A stretch of DNA of 64,000 nt from Kiritimatiellia bacterium (GCA_017558005.1 JAFYWN010000030.1:1-64000); one strand, 5' to 3'; counted from the stretch's first letter, positions 25,901 through 36,195 are shown. Notes: generated from the letters alone by a model not told the origin. Numbers and translations: made by a program.

Positions 25901-28900
25901 GTCAACCACTCAGTGGTCTTAATCGCAGGATCCGTCTCAGCCCAATTCTTCAACTCCGTCGCACGGTTGAGAATGGTCTCGCGCGTCAAGGCGCCCGGAT
26001 TTCCGATGAGCATCACCTTACCGATGAGTTCGGCAGGGAGAGTAATGGACTCAAAGTAGTAACCCGTGCGCGGACGATACGAGAGGACGAAGCCATCCAG
26101 CGTTTCATTGTACACCCACTCTGCACCACCCAACGTGAGCGAAATCGGATCCGTTTCACCAGGTGTACCTTCCACCTCAAAGGCGCCAGGCACAAGCTGA
26201 TAACCGCACGTTGTGCCCGCATACACGGCATTGCGCAACGTAGAGGTCACCGTCACCTGATTCCACACAGGCTTATTGTCTGGCGGGAGGTCATTGTTAT
26301 CAGTCCCCTTCGTGGTTTCAGCAAAGGCCCACACTGTACGATCCTTCACTGCGGAGGAGATGCATTCCATCTTGTATCCCGTAGAACCCAATTCGCGGAA
26401 GAGGGTCTGACCCACAAGCTGCACCGAGCCCGCCACATCCACTGCATCGGAGACGCCCGGCACCACATAGGCGCTCTCTGCGACCAACCATGCATCCTGC
26501 AACGTCGGCACAATCTGATCGCCGCCGTTCTGCGTTACAGCCGTCCAGACGCCACCTTCTGCGGCACCACACGGACGATGTAAGACATAAGCAATCGGAT
26601 CTTCAGCATCCACTTGAGCAATGTCCACCGTGTAATACGCATAGGACAACGCACCCGAAGGCGTCTGCGTACCCGTTGCGACATCAACGGTTTCAGTGTT
26701 CACGCCCGCATCATTGTAGCGGCGAACCGTCCACCCCGAGGGCTCCGCTGCGGGCACCGAAGCATTCGTGATTCCCTCACGCAAGACGGGGAAGGTCACT
26801 TCTGCGAACGGCGCTTCATCGCCCGTCGCTTGATACAAGTTCACTTCGCTGAGCCATGCTGCCTCTGGCGGTGTGCTATAGAGATAGAAATACGGCAGTG
26901 CAGCGCCATCCACCTGCGCAGGTGCATACCATGCGGGCACCTGCCACACAGGTGCGGGCATCGCCTGGCGCATGAGGAAGGAGACCTTTTCATTGCCATT
27001 CGCCGTCTGCACGGTCACGGTGTAAACACCCCACACGCAGAAGGGAATCGCAGGTTCCTTCTTATCTGCGGTTGCGGCCGTGCCATCATAACCCGCAGCC
27101 TTCGCATAAGCATCGCTCAGGACTGCCACAGCAGAGGCATCAGCATAGAAGCCCGAACCATCCGCATTGAGTTCGCCCGAGCGGAGTTCCACATAGCGCG
27201 TGCCCACCGTCGGCACAAAGACCTCATTGAGCAATGCCTTTGCCTCGGTGTATTCCATGCCTTCCAACGTCTTCATTACCTGCGCATTCGTGACAGGATC
27301 AGTGTATTCCACCGCCTTTGCGCCAGTCCAAGTGGCCTCTTGCACATTCCATGCAGTCCGTGCATTTGCCGTCGGAGAGGGATAGGTCACAATGACGCCA
27401 CTGAGTATCGCCGAACCATCCAAGACCTGCGTATCGTAGTCGACCTTGAAGCCGAAGTTGCTGCCCCACCAGGGCTGATACTTCGCAGTATCAGAGAGCG
27501 GGAAGGCTTCCGAACCTTCACCACAGTAGGGGCGAACGTTCGTAATCACCTCACGCGCCTTACCACCGGTCGGATCAATCTCAAAGGTTGCCTTTGCTTC
27601 CACAGAGTAACGCTTTTCTTCGAGGGTGTTCGGCTTCAGGGTGAAGGTTGTTACGGAAACCTCTGCCGCGCCCGCGGTGGGCACCACCGTAATCCAACCT
27701 TCCGTTGTGAAGGTCGCTTCATCAATTGCACCACCCGAGATTTCAACAATCGCCGCCTTCAGCTCGTCCAAGTCTGTAATCACCTTGGAGGCATCTTCGG
27801 CATCCTTCAGGCGGAAGGTGACACTCTTCACCAAATGGAAGGGGAAGGCCGTGTAGGTCAACTTCGTCTTCGTCACTTCCTGCGAGAGTACCCAGGTCTG
27901 CGGCGAAACACGACCCGCGGCATTAACGCCTAACGAGACCTCGCCGCCATTCGTATCCGTGCCAAAGCGTTCAAGGGTGTGGCTACCAAAGTGACCCTCC
28001 AATTCCGAAGTCACCGAACCCGCACCAATGCCAGAATAGAGGATCAAGTACTGGTCAGGGTTAATCTGACACGGCGTCACCTGCACCACAGGCGCAACGC
28101 CAGTGCCATCACCCGGCTCAGTGATACGCGTCTGAACGGTCGGGTTGATTGTGGCGGGCCAGGTTCCCGTCATCACATCCGTCAAATCCAAGGGGCCATT
28201 GACCACGTCTTCATTGATTGCATTCTTACGCGTGACAAAGATACCACCCATGTCCACCGTTGCGATGGAGTTCGCGAAAACAGTTCCTGCAATATCGGTC
28301 ACATAGGCTGCGCCTGTGGCAGTCGTTGCAAAGCGATTATCATTTGCAGGATCCGCGATGAACTTATCCGCCTTCACGAGACGGCGTGCGTGCATCTTCG
28401 CAGGCAGCGCTTCCTTATTCCCGAAAGCATCTGGATTCGTATCCGCAACGAAATCCTCCCAGGTGCCCGTGGTGAAGGTTTGGAACCATTCGCCACCGAA
28501 GCCTGCTTGGGCATAACCATCACGATACTTCGTGTAAATCGCATCAAGGTTCTTGAGAGAGGGCGAATCGGAAGTGGAAGGAATAAGATTCGTTTCCGTA
28601 TTCAACGAGAAGCAGACGATGTGTTCTGCACCACCGGTCGGACGATGGAGGCGAATACTCGCCGCCTGCGCCCCAGAGCCGATACTCACGCGGTCAACAT
28701 CTTGCTGAACGACACCACCATTCTTCGTCTTCTTCAACTGCGTCTGCGGCGTACCCGCGGCATCACGATAGTACACCTTGTTGTATTCGGAGATTGCCGT
28801 GTAGAAGCCACGTGCAGCACTGGTGGCAACCTTTCGCTGATAGGGTACCGCACCCATATCCGGCGAAAGAATCGTCTTGCTCGTTTCAGCCGTCACATCT

Positions 28901-31900
28901 GCGGCATCCGGCGCGATGGAAATCGAGTGGTTGGCAATGTTTTCAAGCGCATTGCGACCCGTCATTTCCACACGCCAACCGCCAAGATTGGTATTCGCAG
29001 GTGCGCAGATTTCCACGAACTGCTGCGTCGAGGTCACCAGTGCAGAGTTTGTATTATCCGCAAGGTTAAATTCGTTAATGAAGGCTTCACCGGGGAGGTA
29101 AGCGTAGACCCAGAAGTAAGGCGAGAAGAATGCCGTCGTCTTGGGATTGGCCTCCGTGGAGGCCTTTTCACGCAATTCTGCATTGAGGCTACGCGGGAAG
29201 TACCACGGGAATTCCGTGTAGTCCACCGGACGAATCTGCGCATAGAACCACTGGTCGCTTTCTGCGCTCTGATAGACCACCCATGCGTTGTAACGCACCA
29301 AGCTATTCGCCGGCAATTCACCCAAAGACAAGGGTGCAAGGTCTGCGTAATAGTTTAAGGTGTCTGCATCCGCAGGACGCTTCAATTCAATCGTATTCTC
29401 TAACCCGAAGTCACCCACTGCAGGGTCAAATGCCGCGTCATTCAGTTTCTGCTGAATTGCCGTGTCATCAAACCATGCCGAGAGGGGCCAACGTTCCAAA
29501 TTCGTCTGATCCCATGTGTAGATCGGATGGTCGCTTTCAGCCGAAACTTCACCTCCGAGTACGTCAGTATACGAATACTCATTAGTAAAGGTGCGCAAGA
29601 GCGATCCCGACGCATTCGGATCCACGCTATGCGGATTCACCGTCAAGAAGACGCGAATCGAATCGGTCTTCAACAACTGTGCACGATCGAGATGCAGCAT
29701 TGCACGGAGCGAAGCGCCCTGCACTGGCTGCGACAAGGGCGAGCGAGCATCAAATTCTGTAGGCACATTATTGCCTGGCATATTCGAGAAGGCAACAGAT
29801 GCCACGCGAATCGAGGGCAGTACGGGGTTGGCAATTGCCACTTGGTCAATCAAGACGCGACCATAGCTCGGCTTTTTCCCAAAGCCATCATCGGTCGCAC
29901 CATCCCCATTCACAAAGGCGCGAAGCGTCAGACGGCGAACCTCTGCGCAGTTGAAAGGATAACCCGCGTCACCCGTACCAGGCGTACCGTCGTCATTCGG
30001 CGTCGTGTAGTAGTGCTTGTACTTGGAGAGGTCAATTTCATAGGTGGTGTAGACCGTATTGGTCACATCCACATAGGTAATCGGCTTCAAACCAATCATG
30101 TCATCCGAGTCATCCGTCGTCGCATTGAGATAGAGACGGACGGGTTGCGACTGTGGCGTCGTGAGGCGAGCGGCAAAGGTCACGAGTCCTGCACCTTCGG
30201 GCAGAACAGGCGATTCCAACACCGTCGTGGAATACGTGCCTTCGGTGTCGATACCGTTCGTTACATTATTCAATTCCATGCCACGCGTGAGCGAACTCTT
30301 TTCAGCGAAGGAGGAGTCTTCGGTTTCGGGAGGCGTGGCGCCATCCGTCGCAAGACGATCCTTCCAATAGAGATTATTCACAGGCGTGGACGAGACGCGC
30401 ACGTTCTTCGCCGTCCAGGAGGCGGAGGAGCCTTCCTTATTATCGGTGACGCGCACATCATCCAAGTAAACGTAGGGGTCATCCTGGTCGGTCATATCCT
30501 GAGAGATGACCATCACCAAACGCATGGTACCCTTCGTCGCCACGAGCTCCTTGAATTCCTTACCATCCCAGAATCGCGGCAGAATGGTAGTCAGCGCCCA
30601 TTCGCCATTCGTATTGCGCAATTCAACAGGGTCAGAGACATTTTCCCACTGGTAATCCTTGGGGCCACCCGTCGCACTCAGGAAGGTGTCGTACGGACCT
30701 CTATCCACAAATTGGAGCATCACACGTACTGGCGGCATCTTATTCTGCTTGCCAAATTCATCGGTAGCAGGGATGCGATAACGGAAACTGACGGGACCAT
30801 AACCATCTGCAGAGTAAGGCAGATAGAGCGCCAATGCGCTACCGGTGTGCTTAATTACACCCGTGCGCCCCTCGGTCTCAGTTTCCTTAAAGCCTTCGTC
30901 GTTATTCTGACGCGAACGCTGCATTAAGAGGACCTGCTTGCCCGTGTAACGCTCTGGCAACACATTGAGTTGCGATTCGTCTTCGGGGCGAATCCACAGA
31001 CCCACACCAGAGAAGCCTGTGGTCGGAGAGAAACCGAGGTCTGTGTGCACAGGCACATTTTCTGTGCCATTACGAGACCCATCATTTCCGCGCCAAGAGG
31101 TGAAGGAGATATCATCAAGCAAGACATTACTCTCATCGTTTGACGGGATAATTGTCACCTCTGCATCGGTCATACCGATGGTCATCTCAAAGGTTTGGTC
31201 CATCTTGCTCGTAGCAAAGACCTTTTCCACTTTGAACTTTTCATTGGTGCGGCTCTTTGCGGTCACCGTAACGCTACAAATCTGGTCTGCATTCGGCGTG
31301 ATACGTTGCAACTGCAAACGTCCAGAAGTGCTCGTCTTCTTCGTCCACGCCGGGCGATCAGCATTTGTTCCTGCGATAAAGACATCGACTTCATCTGGCG
31401 AGAGCGGCGTAAAGGCCTTTTCGCCATTTGTATTGGCACCCGCCTGCGACGTGGAATTCACCTGCTGGAAGAGCGGGCGGCATTCAGCCGACCCCAGTGC
31501 CATCCAAAATTGCTTCGTTGCATCGGTCAAGGGCTCACTGGAATAAGCCACCGTATTCAATGCATCATTGCTTGAACCGCCACGCTGACCCAAGGCAATG
31601 CGACCATCTTCACGCACCCACAAGCCATAGGTCGTATTCACCAATGTCTTGCCCGCTTCATAGAAGCTCGCCTTAGCCCCATTGTTGGTCAAGGTTAACG
31701 ACTGACGCGTCGGCTTACCACTGGACCACTTGTAGAGTTCCATCACGACGACGTCACGCGGCTCCTTCGTCGTGTCATCCTCAAAACGCATCACCTGAGA
31801 AACGCGCAATTCGTAATACACCAACTGACGCGGACTCATGTAGTCAATCAAGTAATACGACACGGAGTAACCCGAAGGTGCGCAATCTTGTTGGAGATTA

Positions 31901-34848
31901 GTAAATTCAACCCCCGCAGAAAGCCCGCGCCCTGTAATATTCAAACTCTTGCCATCGGCAGAAACCAATTCGGCAATTGAACCAAGGTCATAGGGCAGTG
32001 ACGCGCTCAACTTAAAGCTCAGCTTACCCACGCCATTCAGGTTAATCGAAACATTACCATCGTCTCGCGGTGCCAAGGTGCCACCACCACCCCGCAGACG
32101 GAAGAGGGCATCTGGACGGTAAATCGCGCCTTCGTAGGTGTAACGACGACGGAGGAGCACCTCGGTGTTTGCCCCCATCTTCAAATAGTCCGAGTAGTCC
32201 GACCCCATGTCGCCCTCTGCGCGCAACCAATCTGGCTCGGCTTCATCGGGCGAAGCACCCCAAGAGGCGAAGGCCTTCGTTTCCGTCACATAGGAATCTT
32301 CACGCAAGATAAACGCAAACTCACCTGCCTGTTTCAAACGTCCAGTGAGCAGCTTTTCAATAAAGGAAGTCGTATTTGCCAAGGGGCCTTCATCAGGAAT
32401 CCACCCGTTCATTTCACCGAGCCCACTCACCCCAGGCGTGCAATCAAAGTCTGCCGTGGCAGAGGTGACGTTTTCACGGAATTCCGTTTCCACAAAGCGT
32501 TCGGAGGGATCCCAAGTGTTGAAGTCTTGTTTGAAGGAGCCCGCCAAGTGCGCAACGGGTGCGTCAGGATTGGTGAAGTCAAGCTCCACCATCAGGTGTG
32601 CATTCGGGATGGTATCCACCGCCACAACCACGGGCACGGTCGCCGCTTCAGACTCTGCCTTAACAAAGGTTTCGGTTACAGAGGGAACAACTTCTACTGC
32701 GTTCGGACGCAAGGAGGAGGTGGAGACTTGAAGGTTCTGACCATACCATGTCTCTTTTCCTTCCTTATCTACAGCGCAAATCTTAAAGGAGATAAAACCG
32801 GCCTCACAGATGTCATCGGTCGGATCCGTTGATGTCTGGTCGTCCTCTTCGCGTTCGTCACCCCAAGCATACACAGCGGAGGGTTCTTCATGGCGCAACT
32901 TCTTTTCAAGGTCCACGCGCCAGGTGTTCTTCGCCTTCGAGGAGGGCAAGAGCTGCGCATCAAAGTAATCGAGGTCGTAGTTCTTTTCAGAGGTACCCGT
33001 GCGGTAGGTCACGCGCAGGAAGACCGACTCAGCAACGGCGGGTTGCTCACGTACATTTAATAAATAAGGATGGTGAATCGACTGTAGGGGGTTGGCCGGA
33101 TCTTCTGTGTCATAGCCGTCCAACGTCTGCCGAATCGTTTCAAATCCATCAATGTTCTCACGGCCCGCTTCGAAGGAACCATAGACGCCGCAGTCCACTT
33201 CCACATCGTAGACCCCTGCCAACATACCCGTCAAGCGACCATTCACATCGGTAAAGAAGGCGTTTTCACGCACATTCACCGTGCCATCAGCATTCGTGAT
33301 GAGGACACCGGGGGTGAAGTTCGCCGTCAGGGTGGCATAGGCAGTGCCTTTATCCTCCGCGACCGTCGCCGGCACTTCATACCATGCACGGGCGCTATCC
33401 CCTGCGGCGCGACGACGGAAACGGAATGCGCCTTCATAACCGCGCGGGGTTTTCGTCGTATCAGAGACGGGTTTCACCGAAATCTTTGTCGTGAAGGCAC
33501 TTCCTGCGTGGGGTTCAGCGCTATCATCACGCTGGTCTGCTAAATCCACCCCCAACGCGCTAAAGGTGGCCTCAGGTTTCGCAGAGCGCACCAACAAATC
33601 GCGAATGATGTAGGTGAGGCCATTTGCCACGTCACTGACTGCATAGGCTTCGTTGAGACGCACAATACGGAAGCGTGCCTCCGCATTTTCTGGCAAGTTG
33701 TCAAAGTTGACCGTATAGGTCTTAAAATCAGCCGTCAGGGTGATGGTTTCAACGTCCACCCACGCATCATTCACCCATGCCTGCACGAGTAATTCTGCAG
33801 GCACTTCGTCCTCATTCATAAAGGTGCGTGCCTTAAAGATAATGGAGGAGACGCCATCGGGATAGACGGGAGATTCCACACGTGCAGCATCGGAATAGTC
33901 CGTCTTCGTGCGCGCCACACTCAAGAGGTGCAAGCCCGCATCGCCATTCTGAGAACTTCCAATCGCACCGTTGTAAATCTGCCAAGAACCATACTTTTCG
34001 GATTCAGCGATTGCCGTGTTCTTGGAAATCATCGGCATTGAGGCGAGGATGTAGGAGTCATACTTGCCCATCAACACCTGAGAGGAGGAATCTAAGTGTT
34101 CAGACTCTGTCCCCTGAGGCGTCCAAAGACGCACATCCTGGAAGCTCATCTTACGGCCATGGTCCTGAATATCGGAGATGCGCGCCACAGAACCCAAACC
34201 ATAGCGGGAGGCAATAAACCATTCATAGGTCGCTTCACCTCGCAGGAGTGAGCCCACCATCTGCAAGGTCGGGTCCGTCGTGGAGGTCTTCAAGGCATCC
34301 GTCACCAAGATGGGTGCCGTGAGATAGGTCGCTTCCCAACGTGCCGGATTGTGCGCCATGCCCACGCCGATGTAGTCCACGGTGGTCGTGTCTGATACTG
34401 CAGTCAAATTGAGGTTCGTCGGCTCAAGAATCGAGATCTGCTCATCGTCAACCTGCGGCATCGGATAGTAAGCACTCGTTGCCGGTACTCCCGCCGTTTC
34501 ATCAGTGTACGGAGCATCGCGCGTAAGCGTGAGCGAACCGTCAAAGGCAGTGGAGGGACCACGATGTTTACGGAACATCACACGTGAGGGCGAAGCATAC
34601 ACCGGAATCGCACCATAGCGATTTGATGTTCGTGGCACACTCACGGTCACTTTCAACCGCACCAACGAGGTCGTATCCGTTACCGGTCCACCCGTCTTGG
34701 TATTAAGTGTGCCATCACCCGCATCAATCAACGAAAGCGCGTAGGAAACGCGTTCTTCCTGTACCACACCCTGTGCTCGCGCGGCGAACCCGTAAAACAG
34801 GCTCGCCGTAAGGAGGAAAAGGGCTCCGAGTTTAAATTGTCGCTTCAT
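22921..34848 (-). CDS. Giant secreted protein, 3975 aa, three repeated modules
   Basis: The product starts MKRQFKLGALFLLTASLFYG with cleavage likely after ARA, so it is exported. No enzyme motif was found. Three copies of a module are seen near residues ~1905, ~2650 and ~3365. Each runs WY-x-P ... P[YF][FA]W/YxY followed by [IL][NS]E (for example YLPGEAFINEF, PPEAAWLSEV, PQGGVWINEI). The first resembles a lamin-tail domain (QFVEICAP...LGGWRVEM). Jellyroll-like stretches recur: VESPVYPDGVSSIIFKAR (~328), LESPVLPEGAGLVTFAAR (~1549) and LLDDISFTSW. The C-terminus has a DLNGDGCVVLLG loop and ends FFRAALWSVDQ. I see no LPXTG, PEP-CTERM or autotransporter barrel. The start lies 6 nt after the pseudopilin stop, with no clear Shine-Dalgarno, which implies coupling. 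A surface or matrix role is inferred. Confidence 0.85.
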   Translation of the reverse strand: MKRQFKLGALFLLTASLFYGFAARAQGVVQEERVSYALSLIDAGDGTLNTKTGGPVTDTTSLVRLKVTVSVPRTSNRYGAIPVYASPSRVMFRKHRGPSTAFDGSLTLTRDAPYTDETAGVPATSAYYPMPQVDDEQISILEPTNLNLTAVSDTTTVDYIGVGMAHNPARWEATYLTAPILVTDALKTSTTDPTLQMVGSLLRGEATYEWFIASRYGLGSVARISDIQDHGRKMSFQDVRLWTPQGTESEHLDSSSQVLMGKYDSYILASMPMISKNTAIAESEKYGSWQIYNGAIGSSQNGDAGLHLLSVARTKTDYSDAARVESPVYPDGVSSIIFKARTFMNEDEVPAELLVQAWVNDAWVDVETITLTADFKTYTVNFDNLPENAEARFRIVRLNEAYAVSDVANGLTYIIRDLLVRSAKPEATFSALGVDLADQRDDSAEPHAGSAFTTKISVKPVSDTTKTPRGYEGAFRFRRRAAGDSARAWYEVPATVAEDKGTAYATLTANFTPGVLITNADGTVNVRENAFFTDVNGRLTGMLAGVYDVEVDCGVYGSFEAGRENIDGFETIRQTLDGYDTEDPANPLQSIHHPYLLNVREQPAVAESVFLRVTYRTGTSEKNYDLDYFDAQLLPSSKAKNTWRVDLEKKLRHEEPSAVYAWGDEREEDDQTSTDPTDDICEAGFISFKICAVDKEGKETWYGQNLQVSTSSLRPNAVEVVPSVTETFVKAESEAATVPVVVAVDTIPNAHLMVELDFTNPDAPVAHLAGSFKQDFNTWDPSERFVETEFRENVTSATADFDCTPGVSGLGEMNGWIPDEGPLANTTSFIEKLLTGRLKQAGEFAFILREDSYVTETKAFASWGASPDEAEPDWLRAEGDMGSDYSDYLKMGANTEVLLRRRYTYEGAIYRPDALFRLRGGGGTLAPRDDGNVSINLNGVGKLSFKLSASLPYDLGSIAELVSADGKSLNITGRGLSAGVEFTNLQQDCAPSGYSVSYYLIDYMSPRQLVYYELRVSQVMRFEDDTTKEPRDVVVMELYKWSSGKPTRQSLTLTNNGAKASFYEAGKTLVNTTYGLWVREDGRIALGQRGGSSNDALNTVAYSSEPLTDATKQFWMALGSAECRPLFQQVNSTSQAGANTNGEKAFTPLSPDEVDVFIAGTNADRPAWTKKTSTSGRLQLQRITPNADQICSVTVTAKSRTNEKFKVEKVFATSKMDQTFEMTIGMTDAEVTIIPSNDESNVLLDDISFTSWRGNDGSRNGTENVPVHTDLGFSPTTGFSGVGLWIRPEDESQLNVLPERYTGKQVLLMQRSRQNNDEGFKETETEGRTGVIKHTGSALALYLPYSADGYGPVSFRYRIPATDEFGKQNKMPPVRVMLQFVDRGPYDTFLSATGGPKDYQWENVSDPVELRNTNGEWALTTILPRFWDGKEFKELVATKGTMRLVMVISQDMTDQDDPYVYLDDVRVTDNKEGSSASWTAKNVRVSSTPVNNLYWKDRLATDGATPPETEDSSFAEKSSLTRGMELNNVTNGIDTEGTYSTTVLESPVLPEGAGLVTFAARLTTPQSQPVRLYLNATTDDSDDMIGLKPITYVDVTNTVYTTYEIDLSKYKHYYTTPNDDGTPGTGDAGYPFNCAEVRRLTLRAFVNGDGATDDGFGKKPSYGRVLIDQVAIANPVLPSIRVASVAFSNMPGNNVPTEFDARSPLSQPVQGASLRAMLHLDRAQLLKTDSIRVFLTVNPHSVDPNASGSLLRTFTNEYSYTDVLGGEVSAESDHPIYTWDQTNLERWPLSAWFDDTAIQQKLNDAAFDPAVGDFGLENTIELKRPADADTLNYYADLAPLSLGELPANSLVRYNAWVVYQSAESDQWFYAQIRPVDYTEFPWYFPRSLNAELREKASTEANPKTTAFFSPYFWVYAYLPGEAFINEFNLADNTNSALVTSTQQFVEICAPANTNLGGWRVEMTGRNALENIANHSISIAPDAADVTAETSKTILSPDMGAVPYQRKVATSAARGFYTAISEYNKVYYRDAAGTPQTQLKKTKNGGVVQQDVDRVSIGSGAQAASIRLHRPTGGAEHIVCFSLNTETNLIPSTSDSPSLKNLDAIYTKYRDGYAQAGFGGEWFQTFTTGTWEDFVADTNPDAFGNKEALPAKMHARRLVKADKFIADPANDNRFATTATGAAYVTDIAGTVFANSIATVDMGGIFVTRKNAINEDVVNGPLDLTDVMTGTWPATINPTVQTRITEPGDGTGVAPVVQVTPCQINPDQYLILYSGIGAGSVTSELEGHFGSHTLERFGTDTNGGEVSLGVNAAGRVSPQTWVLSQEVTKTKLTYTAFPFHLVKSVTFRLKDAEDASKVITDLDELKAAIVEISGGAIDEATFTTEGWITVVPTAGAAEVSVTTFTLKPNTLEEKRYSVEAKATFEIDPTGGKAREVITNVRPYCGEGSEAFPLSDTAKYQPWWGSNFGFKVDYDTQVLDGSAILSGVIVTYPSPTANARTAWNVQEATWTGAKAVEYTDPVTNAQVMKTLEGMEYTEAKALLNEVFVPTVGTRYVELRSGELNADGSGFYADASAVAVLSDAYAKAAGYDGTAATADKKEPAIPFCVWGVYTVTVQTANGNEKVSFLMRQAMPAPVWQVPAWYAPAQVDGAALPYFYLYSTPPEAAWLSEVNLYQATGDEAPFAEVTFPVLREGITNASVPAAEPSGWTVRRYNDAGVNTETVDVATGTQTPSGALSYAYYTVDIAQVDAEDPIAYVLHRPCGAAEGGVWTAVTQNGGDQIVPTLQDAWLVAESAYVVPGVSDAVDVAGSVQLVGQTLFRELGSTGYKMECISSAVKDRTVWAFAETTKGTDNNDLPPDNKPVWNQVTVTSTLRNAVYAGTTCGYQLVPGAFEVEGTPGETDPISLTLGGAEWVYNETLDGFVLSYRPRTGYYFESITLPAELIGKVMLIGNPGALTRETILNRATELKNWAETDPAIKTTEWLTLEGRATVEMQQGEPTGRILFNADYSEGVNQEGEPITFADRDNYVISLLIMEEPISAQNSIEVTFTQGEVKVGAWMITQTLYALTDDGTGVLMPDSTKGGDTTLKPIWSDENGNKDGKYANRHGWIYQPLVGDKVGMSAVINPDLGLQGGRLGDATELLTADMPSVRPFLVWTAIPKSKVPTNLFDTSLTNNGMPRNEFISQWGLNAWLGSPSVQDGVTLSLDTLRRNLKKGNALYSNAGIIPMTYVGYCDANSDLQAGAIEDEKRAADTLLAFRTITADELATAKQNSATTGISDELPDAENPRLDYTSEIDMTDELVWQDGAVLRFAVVIADAVSGTVYDCQSISNFSSEAMEVYCPWYIPDAQTNINRATSAADAGGGVSPFAWIYSIPQGGVWINEIRPFALPAGEKRVASAFELAMYASPLKEDVSDPANPPKTFTPTRSLDGWKVITRYAPMPTMNADPATPIEWTTHKEVPLHSWVPYRRIVMPGYQGSYDLDYYMATVDPVKDQTVDFDSTASILTDAYRSASYTYADGTVNPKFQWLNFDITDKEAGKDADLFNAGLEETLLEEGGYNNGVLYSIALVRNNGAVEDAVLFYNQLPKGYGEDGYTYYAKCVNVAVESELLNKTTVGMVRAYAKRPLRSSGEAYTAQFLKFTNVYGTSSLLWEVISNDDGRMYSTLSAQNKWEVPGGNQSGYSYKQPYLEYAAQDAHFATIGATLTGGGSEAKLKLTAAAGTEVDEGTSVSVKVPMGTDYQLDLENLNEEWYALNKATRNGSDFAPKYTPATTYAFNAATQTYATSASLLIDKDLVTENLFYNLTYSYTEKALALSARGELASKDPRFIAWLEQVSPEAVAGLSDAEGTTASERYWLGATTPDEVVDPALAFTHIGTYYDLTQPDVEAPLVKVLLSKAGTPDRERITDLNGDGCVVLLGKKSLEDAEWDFIMKLEDGVDGDLLETSEIIISGKDEYKFFRAALWSVDQLPVTTVTP

Positions 34849-34854
34849 GGTTGG

Positions 34855-36009
34855 TTAGTCCAATTTTTCTGCTTGGTTGTTCAGTCCGCCCGAACCATAC
34901 CATTTTGAGAGTTTTTGTCTACGTGAAGTATTGGGCGTTGAGGGGTCCAACGAAGGATCGCGAATCGCCTCAACATGTCCATCTGCAAAGCACACATGCG
35001 CATAGTACATGCCGTTGTCTTCATGAATAAAGCCCATACTCTCGTCGCCGCCATCCCAGTCCCAAACCTGGTCACCTGCGGTATCATTCGCGGATTTGAC
35101 ATTTTCATTATCCAAATCCAACTCCACAATCAACGCCGTCTTCGAGGGTAATGCCTCTTCCTGCGACTGTGTATCAACGTACACCATCAAATCCGAGCGG
35201 CCCAAGCGAATCGCCGCATGGTCATGGTTGGAACCGCACGAAAGGCAAGCGCCAGAACCGCCACCGCCAGCCGTGCCACCACCTACACCATAACGGTCGC
35301 GACCCGTTTCGTAAAGATCCTTATCCGTGCCCGTAGCCACATTCATCGCATACGCACGGCAAATCTGATGCTTTGGAATACGCAACTTCGCCAACGCCAT
35401 AGCGTCAAACGAAGGATTCGAAAAGACCTTCAAATCACCGTCGACATACTCGTACAGTGCGCCATTGATAATCGCCACCTGACCCTGGGAATAGACTCCC
35501 TCTGCCGTGCCATACCAACTCGCCGGAACAGGGTTCATTCCCCCTTCGCTGCTCTTCGAGTCAAAGCACAAGCAGCACCCCAATTCATTCACTTCGGTCC
35601 CATCCACGGAATCATTGTTGTCCAAACGGCCACACCCGTCGATATCGTGATTGCCATCGCCAATCACATCCCCTGCGCCATCTTCGCCCTTCGAACGCGG
35701 GCAACTGTGTTCAAAGTAGACCCAACCCCGCGCACGGCCATAACGGCGTTCACGCGTGCCATTTTCATTTTCGCGCCAGAAATTGGAAAAATAACCGCCC
35801 GCCGCAGGATAGCAATTCTTGTTCTCCGAACGGTACGTCATCACCGCACGCCCTAAACGCATGAGGTTATTGCGACTCACCGCATCATCCCCCACCGAAA
35901 GGAAACGCCCCACCGCAGGCACCATCGCCGCAGCCAAAATGCCAATAATCACAATGACGACCAGGAGCTCTATCATCGTAAAGCCCCGCTTCAAATTCGA
36001 GAAACTCAT
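34855..36009 (-). CDS. Pseudopilin with H-x-DG-type C-terminus
   Basis: The 384-aa product begins MSFSNLKRGFTMIELLVVIV: the prepilin peptidase site is G|FTMIE, with the conserved Glu at +5. A 20-residue hydrophobic helix follows. The C-terminal part contains AHVCFADGHVEAI, matching the FADGHV end of the large PVC family of prepilin-type 'H-X9-DG' proteins. An unusual Cys-rich segment (CCLCFDSK, ACLSCGS) and a Gly run (GGGTAGGGGSG) lie between. GAGAGG is 7-8 nt before the ATG; the frame runs 52 codons further upstream but without export features. It is co-transcribed with the giant gene just downstream (6-nt gap). Confidence 0.9.
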   Translation of the reverse strand: MSFSNLKRGFTMIELLVVIVIIGILAAAMVPAVGRFLSVGDDAVSRNNLMRLGRAVMTYRSENKNCYPAAGGYFSNFWRENENGTRERRYGRARGWVYFEHSCPRSKGEDGAGDVIGDGNHDIDGCGRLDNNDSVDGTEVNELGCCLCFDSKSSEGGMNPVPASWYGTAEGVYSQGQVAIINGALYEYVDGDLKVFSNPSFDAMALAKLRIPKHQICRAYAMNVATGTDKDLYETGRDRYGVGGGTAGGGGSGACLSCGSNHDHAAIRLGRSDLMVYVDTQSQEEALPSKTALIVELDLDNENVKSANDTAGDQVWDWDGGDESMGFIHEDNGMYYAHVCFADGHVEAIRDPSLDPSTPNTSRRQKLSKWYGSGGLNNQAEKLD

Positions 36010-36034
36010 TTTGTCACCTCTCACGTTGGATAAT

Positions 36035-36040
36035 AGTATA
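36035..36040 (-). promoter_or_regulatory. Possible -10 of the pseudopilin-giant operon
   Basis: TATACT on the minus strand about 26 nt upstream of the pseudopilin ATG. No convincing -35 sits at 16-18 bp, so the call is tentative. Confidence 0.4.
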
Positions 36041-36195
36041 GACGAAAAAGCAACATAATGGAAGCAAAAAATACAGAAATTCTTTCTAATAGAAACGCAC
36101 ACACCCGCATAACACACCCGCGCCACGAGCAAGCCCCCTCGCGCTCGCCTCACTTTCCCATCCACCTCGCGCTCCAGCTACCCGCCCTTTAGCCA

